A stretch of 46,711 bases of DNA from positions 1-46,711 of the forward strand of contig JAFCDX010000003.1 in NCBI GenBank assembly GCA_017609465.1, read 5' to 3'. A model generated the notes under the pieces. The model did no database searches. It saw only the letters and a list, made by a program, of their open reading frames with translations, and was not told the DNA's origin. This DNA is from Candidatus Woesearchaeota archaeon (GTDB lineage: Archaea; Nanobdellota; Nanobdellia; SCGC-AAA011-G17; JAFCDX01). The stretch's first letter is position 1; every line of letters starts with the position of its first letter. Shown one piece after another: positions 41,507 to 46,711 of this stretch. Position numbers and translations under genes: made by a program.

Positions 41507-42321
41507 ACCTTTACCTTATTAGCGTTATCCAATTTCTGCCACGTATGTGACAAAATGTTCTCCAAAGCAGTTGCGAAATATGGTGTATTTACCCAAACAC
41601 CAATATCATAGGTTGGATGTACTTCTTCATCACTCATTGTCATGAACATTATTTCCTTGCCGTCAACAACAACGAATCTTGCTTCTGGCTTGCTCATATG
41701 CTTTACATCTGCAATTTTTGATATGTCTTTAACATATCCTTTGTTATCTTTGTTAACATTTGCAGCTATTCTTATTCTAACTCCTTTCTTGTTTAATTTT
41801 TCCAAAGTCGGCTTCAAGGTTTCTAATTTTCTAATAAGCCCTTTTGAAGAAGTTACTATTGTTACTGATTTTTGTGCGTTTTTTACCATGCTTTCCAAAT
41901 GAGAATATATATTATGTCTACCTCTTATTGCTCCCGACAAGTCGCTTGGCTCTACAAATTCTATTCCCTGTTTAAACAAAGAATCCAATTCTTTTATTAC
42001 TTCTGTAGTTTCCAAATCCTTTAATTTTTTTATGTTATTGTCTGCATCTTTTCTAATAAGCTTCTTTACTCTCTCAACCACCTCTTTTGGTTCAACTGCT
42101 ATATACTTTATTGGTTTTCCTAACTTCATTACTACAAAACCTTTTTTTTCCAAACTCTCAAGAATGTCATATGCTCTTGATCTTGGAACATTTCCTATAT
42201 CACTAAGTTCCCCTGCAGTTGATACACCTCTAGAAAGAAGAGCGGTCCATATTTTTGCTTCGTAAAGATTTAATCCAAAGAAACGCCTTAACTTATTCAA
42301 AAAGTCTTCTTTTACAATCAT
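41503..42321 (-). CDS. TrmB-family transcriptional regulator
   Basis: 272 residues. The N-terminal winged helix (about 8-75) includes FFGLNLYEAKIWTALLSRGV and PRSRAYDILESLEKKGFVV, typical of TrmB; a coiled linker (about 80-110) and a C-terminal ligand/PLD-like domain (SGAIRGRHNIYSHLESMVKN, IRIAANVN) follow. TrmB proteins sense sugars or other metabolites. A Shine-Dalgarno GGGAGGT (42329-42335) lies 7 nt before the ATG and a 19-bp dyad (42382-42400) upstream suggests autoregulation. Targets outside the window are unknown. Confidence 0.88.
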   Translation of the reverse strand: MIVKEDFLNKLRRFFGLNLYEAKIWTALLSRGVSTAGELSDIGNVPRSRAYDILESLEKKGFVVMKLGKPIKYIAVEPKEVVERVKKLIRKDADNNIKKLKDLETTEVIKELDSLFKQGIEFVEPSDLSGAIRGRHNIYSHLESMVKNAQKSVTIVTSSKGLIRKLETLKPTLEKLNKKGVRIRIAANVNKDNKGYVKDISKIADVKHMSKPEARFVVVDGKEIMFMTMSDEEVHPTYDIGVWVNTPYFATALENILSHTWQKLDNANKVKV

Positions 42322-42381
42322 TCATATGACCTCCCTTATCACCTCTTTTCACTACCTGAATTCTTTAAGAGTGATTATTAT

Positions 42382-42400
42382 TAATAGGTAATACCTATTA
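42382..42400. promoter_or_regulatory. candidate TrmB operator, 19-bp dyad
   Basis: TAATAGGTA-A-TACCTATTA is a perfect 9-bp-arm palindrome around one central base. The minus-strand TATA-like TTTATATATC (about 42416-42426) would put the start site at its edge, so a bound protein should block transcription. A related GGTAAC half-site lies at about 42410-42415. Confidence 0.55.
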
Positions 42401-42448
42401 TATGTTAGTGGTAACTATAGATATATAAATATTATTATTCTGTAATAA

Positions 42449-44122
42449 CTATTTCTTTTGTTTCTTATACAGTGATTTTATTCTTTTTACATCATCCACT
42501 TCGTTTAAAGACTTATCTGGTCTAAGGCGGATAACTCTTGGGAATCTTAATGCGTAACCAGATTCATAAGTGGGGGATTTTTGTATTTCCTCATAACCAA
42601 CTTCAACTATTAATGAAGGTTCTATTTCAACATTTTTTCCTTTTGTCTTTGTAATATGCGGTTTTAATTCTTTTGTAATATTTTTGAAAGTAACTTCCGC
42701 ATCTTTCTCTTTTATTCCTGTTCCTACTTTCCCAATCCCCAAATATTCTTTTCCAGACTTGCATGCAATTTTAAATGATGAAAGCCAATTGCTTCTTTTT
42801 CCTTCTCCCCACTGTGCTCCTATAATAACCAAATCAAGAGTTTCTGTTGTTGGTTTTAGTTTCATCCACCCCCCAACATATCTCCCTGGCCTGTAAGTTG
42901 ATTCAAGGTTTTTTGCAATCAATCCTTCTTTCCCTTCATTTAAAACACTCTTAAAGAATTTTTCAACTTTCTTCTCATCTTCAGTAACTATTTCCTTTGT
43001 TATTTCAATATCATATTTTTTCTCTTTTATGACTTTTTCAAGTTTTTTTCTTCTTTTTTTCAAGATTTCTTTTTCAAGGGATTTTCCATCATAATAAAGT
43101 ATGTCAAATGCTTTTATAGTAACAGGAAATTTCTTGGCCATCTTTTCTATATCATATTTCCTTTTAATTCTTTGAGAAATGTTTTGAAATGGCAAATATC
43201 GTTTTGTTTCCGGTTCATATCCAACAAATTCCGTATCAATTATGTAAGATTTCCCTTTAATTTGTTTTTTTATTATTGGAATTAAGTCTGGAAATTGTTT
43301 TGTAACATTCTCAAGTCTTCTTGTAAATAGATAGATTTCTTTTCCATCATTGTGTATCAGGCACCTAAAACCGTCTAATTTCTCTTCAAATTGACAAGGC
43401 TTTCCAAGAGCCTTGAATATTTCCTTTATGGATTCTGCTTTTATTGCAAGCATAACTTTTGAAGGTTTTCCAGGGGTTAAAGTTACATCAGATAATTTCT
43501 TTTTTCCTTGTTTTGCAAGCTCTGCTATTTTTCCGTAATCTGCAAGTAACTGTCCTGATTTTTCAACTTCCTTAACATCAACATCAAAAGACTTTGCTAT
43601 TGCATCTCTTATAATTCCAGAGGCAACCCCTATCCTCATTTCTTCAAGAATTGTTCTTACAATATATTTTGATTCTTCTGGATTGGCATTATTCAACAAT
43701 TCAACCATTAGAGAAATTTTCTTGTCAATTGATCCTTTTCCTCCTATTTCAGGAAGTTTTCTTATGTTCTCATAAACTTTTTGTGTTGTCAATTCTTTTT
43801 TATTAAATGTTCTTTGTTGCTTGTCTTTCATTAATGATTCAACAACTTTTCCAAGGTCTCCTGTTTTTTTCCATTCTTTTTCAACCTTGTCAGAAATATG
43901 ACCTGTTGCCTTTGAAATAACTTTAATAACCAATCTTGAGGACATTCCTATCTTTTTGTCCTGTCCTCTGGGAAAAACCCTCCCTTGTATAAGATAAATA
44001 ATATGATTCAATTCATCCTTGCTAATATGTTTTATGAAATCGGAAATTATTTTTGTTTTTTCAAGTTTTTTTGTAGTGCTCTCAAGTTCCTTATAAATTT
44101 TAACAAGTTTTAAATATTCCAT
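42449..44122 (-). CDS. lig: ATP-dependent DNA ligase
   Basis: 557 residues, normal for archaeal replicative ligase. N-terminal DNA-binding domain (about 1-215), adenylation domain with the nucleophile Lys248 in FEEKLDGFR (KxDG), motif III TEFVGYEPE, motif IV EGLIAKNLES and motif V GGWMKLKP, then the OB fold ending with RFPRVIRLRPDKSLNEVDDV. Seals nicks in replication and repair. The gene faces the nitroreductase gene head to head, with fewer than 40 nt between starts. Confidence 0.95.
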   Translation of the reverse strand: MEYLKLVKIYKELESTTKKLEKTKIISDFIKHISKDELNHIIYLIQGRVFPRGQDKKIGMSSRLVIKVISKATGHISDKVEKEWKKTGDLGKVVESLMKDKQQRTFNKKELTTQKVYENIRKLPEIGGKGSIDKKISLMVELLNNANPEESKYIVRTILEEMRIGVASGIIRDAIAKSFDVDVKEVEKSGQLLADYGKIAELAKQGKKKLSDVTLTPGKPSKVMLAIKAESIKEIFKALGKPCQFEEKLDGFRCLIHNDGKEIYLFTRRLENVTKQFPDLIPIIKKQIKGKSYIIDTEFVGYEPETKRYLPFQNISQRIKRKYDIEKMAKKFPVTIKAFDILYYDGKSLEKEILKKRRKKLEKVIKEKKYDIEITKEIVTEDEKKVEKFFKSVLNEGKEGLIAKNLESTYRPGRYVGGWMKLKPTTETLDLVIIGAQWGEGKRSNWLSSFKIACKSGKEYLGIGKVGTGIKEKDAEVTFKNITKELKPHITKTKGKNVEIEPSLIVEVGYEEIQKSPTYESGYALRFPRVIRLRPDKSLNEVDDVKRIKSLYKKQKK

Positions 44123-44158
44123 TAATTATAGATATTTTAACAAAATAAAAAGGTTTTG

Positions 44159-44692
44159 ATGATGGAATTGGACAAGGCAATAAAGGAAAGAAAATCTGTA
44201 AGAGAATATTTAACAAAAAGAATTCCTGAAGAAAAATTAATGGAAGTTCTTGATGCTGCTAGGTATGCCCCAAAGGCAGGGAATTTACAAAATTTTTATT
44301 TTATTGTTGTGAAAAGCAAAAAAAGAAAAGAAGATATTTCAGAATGCTGCAAAAACCAATCCTGGATGAAAAATGCTCCTATTCATATTGTGGTATGCAA
44401 TAAAGTAAAAGACATAAAAAGGCTTTATTCGGAACAAGGAGAATTATTCTCAATACAAAATGCAGCTGCTGCAATGGAAAATATTTTGCTTAAAGCAACA
44501 GAATTAGGATTAGGAACATGCTGGGTGGGAGCCCTTGACTTTGTTAAGATACAAAGAATATTGAAGCTTCCAGATGATGTAAGAGTTGAAGCAATAATAA
44601 CACTAGGTTATCCAAAAAAAATTCCAAGAACCTCAAGAAAATATGACCTTGACAAGATAGTTTACTTTGAAGAATGGGATAAAAAGAAATAA
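44159..44692 (+). CDS. nitroreductase-family flavoprotein
   Basis: About 177 residues. The start is ATG at 44159 or 44162, since an in-frame TTG at 44156 lacks support and TATTTTA lies about 23-26 nt upstream. Family features: KAIKERKSVREYL (FMN-binding Arg-Ser-x-Arg motif), AARYAPKAGNLQNFYFIVV and LKATELGLGTCWVGAL. FMN-dependent NAD(P)H oxidoreductase; substrate unknown. It nearly abuts the 3' end of the convergent ABCE1 gene. Confidence 0.88.
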   Translation: MMELDKAIKERKSVREYLTKRIPEEKLMEVLDAARYAPKAGNLQNFYFIVVKSKKRKEDISECCKNQSWMKNAPIHIVVCNKVKDIKRLYSEQGELFSIQNAAAAMENILLKATELGLGTCWVGALDFVKIQRILKLPDDVRVEAIITLGYPKKIPRTSRKYDLDKIVYFEEWDKKK

Positions 44693-44693
44693 T

Positions 44694-46454
44694 TTATTCT
44701 AAATAATATTCATTGTTTTGTTTTTGCTGTTTGTCAAGTTGTGAATTTGGTTTGTTTATTCTTGGACGATTTGTATTTGGATCTTTTCTATATGTAATAT
44801 CCAAATTTTTAAGGATTATATTCATGCCTTCTTTTTTTTCAAGAGGACCATTAACATTTCCTTTTATTCCTGGTTTTCCTTCAAAAACAAGCATTGAATC
44901 TGCCAAATAATCAATAAATTGAATATCGTGGTCAACTATTATTGCTGAAATTTCTTTTCTTATTATAAATTCTTTTATGACTTCTGCAACCAATAATCTA
45001 TCTTCAACATCTATGAATGCAGAAGGTTCGTCCATTAATATCAAATCTGCTTCTTTTGACAAGCAGGAAGCTATTTTTACTTTCTGCAGTTCCCCTCCTG
45101 AAAGGTTTTTTATGTTGTTTTTTAATAGATTTTTAATATTTAATTTCTCCAAAATATTTTGCTTATACCATCCTGAATCAAATTCATTTTTTGCTATTTC
45201 CCTCAAATATTGTTCTACATTTTTGTCTTCTGCTTTTAAGTCCTGCTCTTTGTAGGAAATTTTTATGTCATCAATGTTCCCTTTGTCAGATTTTGTTTTT
45301 TTAGAGAGCATATCAAGGAAAGTTGTTTTTCCTAAACCATTTGCCCCCATAATACACATTACTTCTGATTTTTTTATATTAATTTTATTAACTTTTAAAC
45401 TGAACTTATCAAATGATTTCTCCAATCCTGGCAATTCAAATGAAATTACATCTGAAGAAGTTTTTGATATCAAAGGATCAAAGAATTTTATTGCATAATC
45501 TCTGAATCTTATATTATCATCAGACAAGTAACCATCAAGATACTCGTTTATTCCTCTTCTAACTGATTTTGATTGTGAAAAAATACCATAACAAGAAGGA
45601 ACCCCATAAACAATCTGTATCTCATCCGATATATAATCTAACGTGGCTAGATCATGCTCAACAACAATTATTTTTGAATTTTCTTTTAAAGACCTTATTA
45701 ATTTTGCAACTTTTATTCTGTAAGTTATATCCAAGAATGAGGAAGGTTCGTCAAAGTAATAAACATCTGCTTTTTTTAATATGCATGCTGCAATAGCAAT
45801 TCTTTGTAATTCCCCCCCAGATAAATCTTTTATTTGTCTATTTTGAATATTTTCCAAATCTAATTCTTTCATTAAATTATCAATGATATTTTTTTCATCT
45901 ATTTTTTTTAATAAATCAATTACTTTTCCTTTGTATAATTCTCTTAATAATTCAACTCTCTGGGGTTTGTAAGATATTTTAATATTTTCATCAAATAAAT
46001 TTTTGAAATAATCACTAAGGTATTTATTGGAATATTTGTTTATTATTTCTTTGTTTTTTGGTGGATTATCAAAGTTTCCAAGATTTGGTTTTATTGTTCC
46101 TGTTAATATGTTCAATGCTGTACTTTTTCCTATTCCGTTTCTTCCTATTATTCCTATAACAGATTTTTCTTTTAAAATTGGCAATGAGAATAATTCAAAA
46201 GCATTTTCTCCAAATCTATGAATTGGGTCTTCATTTAACTGTTCTGGAAGATTAACTATTTGAATTGCTTCATAAGGGCATTTTTTTATACATATACCAC
46301 ACCCATTGCATAATACTTCATCAATTACTGCCTTTTCATTAATATTTCTTATGCAATCTTGATCCTTTCTGTTAATTGGACAAACTTTTGCACAAAGAAA
46401 GTTGCATTTATGCAAGTGGCATTTCTCTTTTTTTATTATTGCTAATCTTGTCAT
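44694..46454 (-). CDS. ribosome-recycling ATPase ABCE1 (Rli1)
   Basis: 586 residues, the standard length. The N-terminal region has two 4Fe-4S clusters (CHLHKCNFLCAKVCP and CNGCGICIKKCP). Two ABC cassettes follow: P-loops IGRNGIGKST and MGANGLGKTT, signature motifs LSGGELQRIAIA and LSGGELQKVKIA, Walker B VYYFDEPSSFLDI and LILMDEPSAFIDV, with the hinge between them. ABCE1 splits post-termination ribosomes. Essential in archaea. It lies next to tRNA-Thr, which is on the other strand. Confidence 0.96.
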   Translation of the reverse strand: MTRLAIIKKEKCHLHKCNFLCAKVCPINRKDQDCIRNINEKAVIDEVLCNGCGICIKKCPYEAIQIVNLPEQLNEDPIHRFGENAFELFSLPILKEKSVIGIIGRNGIGKSTALNILTGTIKPNLGNFDNPPKNKEIINKYSNKYLSDYFKNLFDENIKISYKPQRVELLRELYKGKVIDLLKKIDEKNIIDNLMKELDLENIQNRQIKDLSGGELQRIAIAACILKKADVYYFDEPSSFLDITYRIKVAKLIRSLKENSKIIVVEHDLATLDYISDEIQIVYGVPSCYGIFSQSKSVRRGINEYLDGYLSDDNIRFRDYAIKFFDPLISKTSSDVISFELPGLEKSFDKFSLKVNKINIKKSEVMCIMGANGLGKTTFLDMLSKKTKSDKGNIDDIKISYKEQDLKAEDKNVEQYLREIAKNEFDSGWYKQNILEKLNIKNLLKNNIKNLSGGELQKVKIASCLSKEADLILMDEPSAFIDVEDRLLVAEVIKEFIIRKEISAIIVDHDIQFIDYLADSMLVFEGKPGIKGNVNGPLEKKEGMNIILKNLDITYRKDPNTNRPRINKPNSQLDKQQKQNNEYYLE

Positions 46455-46513
46455 TTTTAATAAAATAAAGTTAGAAAAAGTATTTTAAAGGTTTTTGGTA
46501 TTATTTTTTGTAT

Positions 46514-46596
46514 GCCTCAGTAGCTCAGAGGTTAGAGCAATTGCCTCGTATAGCTGAGAAAGCAATAGGTCGCAGGTTCGAATCCTGCCTGAGGCT
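46514..46596 (+). tRNA. tRNA-Thr (anticodon CGT) with a 10-nt intron
   Basis: Acceptor GCCTCAG pairs with CTGAGGC; discriminator T as in archaeal tRNA-Thr. D arm GCTC/GAGC, anticodon stem ATTGC/GCAAT, T arm GCAGG-TTCGAAT-CCTGC. The anticodon loop is 17 nt instead of 7; removing 46551-46560 gives loop CTCGTAA with anticodon CGT. No encoded CCA. The intron position is after nucleotide 37, the canonical site. Confidence 0.9.
46551..46560 (+). other. tRNA-Thr intron between positions 37 and 38
   Basis: TAGCTGAGAA. Exon bases CTCG (46545-46548, positions 32-35) can pair with intron TGAG (46555-46558, one G-T pair), leaving 3-nt bulges at both exon-intron joints (TA|T and AA|A), which matches a bulge-helix-bulge splicing motif with almost no inner loop. 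Confidence 0.8.
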
Positions 46597-46711
46597 TAAT
46601 TTATATTCTATAATGGCCATGTCTTAAACTCGGGACTTGAATTTGCTGTCAAAAATAGGGTCTTTTGCTTCTTTAACAAGGAATTAATTCTTTTTCTTCA
46701 GAAAAGGTACG
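46597..46711. other. right edge, no assignable gene
   Basis: AT-rich DNA after the tRNA. One leftward frame (EAKDPIFDSKFKSRV before a stop) is open but too short to judge. I see no promoter or RNA feature that I can support. Confidence 0.3.

Noticed and set aside
46600-46711. Leftward partial ORF resembling a ribosomal S7 fragment (KDPIFDSKFKSRV)
   Set aside because: Too short, with a stop on both sides within the window; the resemblance is superficial.
1-46711. CRISPR array, cas genes, rRNA genes, replication origin
   Set aside because: Scanning for spaced direct repeats and for recognisable proteins or RNAs gave nothing; the only tandem repeat is the in-frame 36-bp unit of the cold-shock gene.

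Overview
This window comes from an AT-rich archaeal genome. The archaeal markers are GatD and GatE, an FtsZ with the tubulin signature, SRP54 and FtsY, ribosomal proteins L10e and L35Ae, archease with RtcB, deoxyhypusine synthase, the ABCE1/Rli1 recycling factor, a TrmB-type regulator, a class III-signal pilin, an ATP-dependent DNA ligase and a tRNA-Thr with a bulge-helix-bulge-like intron. Very small intergenic spaces, many short Lys-rich proteins and a bacterial-type AspRS suggest a DPANN-like lineage. That placement is inference; I cannot name the species.

Layout. 1-4450 is accessory: a leftward cluster of three tiny ORFs, a secreted two-domain phospholipase D-like protein, a winged-helix/MFS efflux-type operon, a frameshifted DDE transposase and a small membrane protein. 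A perfect 19-bp inverted repeat flanks about 3 kb of this (1431-1449 and 4429-4447). 4450-6550 is a thiol-redox module: DUF5320, DUF134 regulator, thioredoxin-like lipoprotein and CcdA-like membrane protein in one operon behind two TGAAT-N4-ATTCA dyads, followed by a secreted Cys-rich protein. 6600-21400 holds all five tRNA-dependent amidotransferase subunits (GatE, GatC, GatA, GatB, GatD) and AspRS, interleaved with M16 and M29 peptidases, transporters and small hypotheticals. 21430-24550 is ftsZ, with an unusual leader of four successive stem-loops and a hairpin plus T-tract terminator, converging on ftsY. 24600-34900 has PEP synthase, the L35Ae-L10e operon, a nucleotidyltransferase-like protein, tRNA-Val, archease, RtcB and SRP54. 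34980-46600 has NDK, a cold-shock protein with an acidic repeat tail, an AsnB-like/Dph6 fusion, a PAC2 chaperone, deoxyhypusine synthase, a pilin, a t6A methylthiotransferase, TrmB, DNA ligase, nitroreductase, ABCE1 and tRNA-Thr.

How the genes work together. AspRS-GatC-GatA plus GatB probably make Asn-tRNA(Asn) by transamidation, while GatD and GatE make Gln-tRNA(Gln). The GAD domain is present in AspRS here but appears absent from the short GatE. SRP54, FtsY, ABCE1, hypusine and diphthamide functions, NDK and RtcB/archease are translation and RNA housekeeping.

Expression logic visible in the DNA. Most first genes have a TATA-like box centred about 24-27 nt upstream of the ATG and no Shine-Dalgarno sequence, so they look leaderless. 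A minority (ftsZ, DUF5320, cold-shock protein, TrmB, DUF378) have a strong Shine-Dalgarno and a leader. Three divergent gene pairs share one palindromic TATA box placed almost symmetrically between the two ATGs. Several small accessory genes (PHP-like, DUF433, and unknowns at 15.1, 28.4 and 31.4 kb) are decayed by frameshifts or stops while the housekeeping genes are intact.
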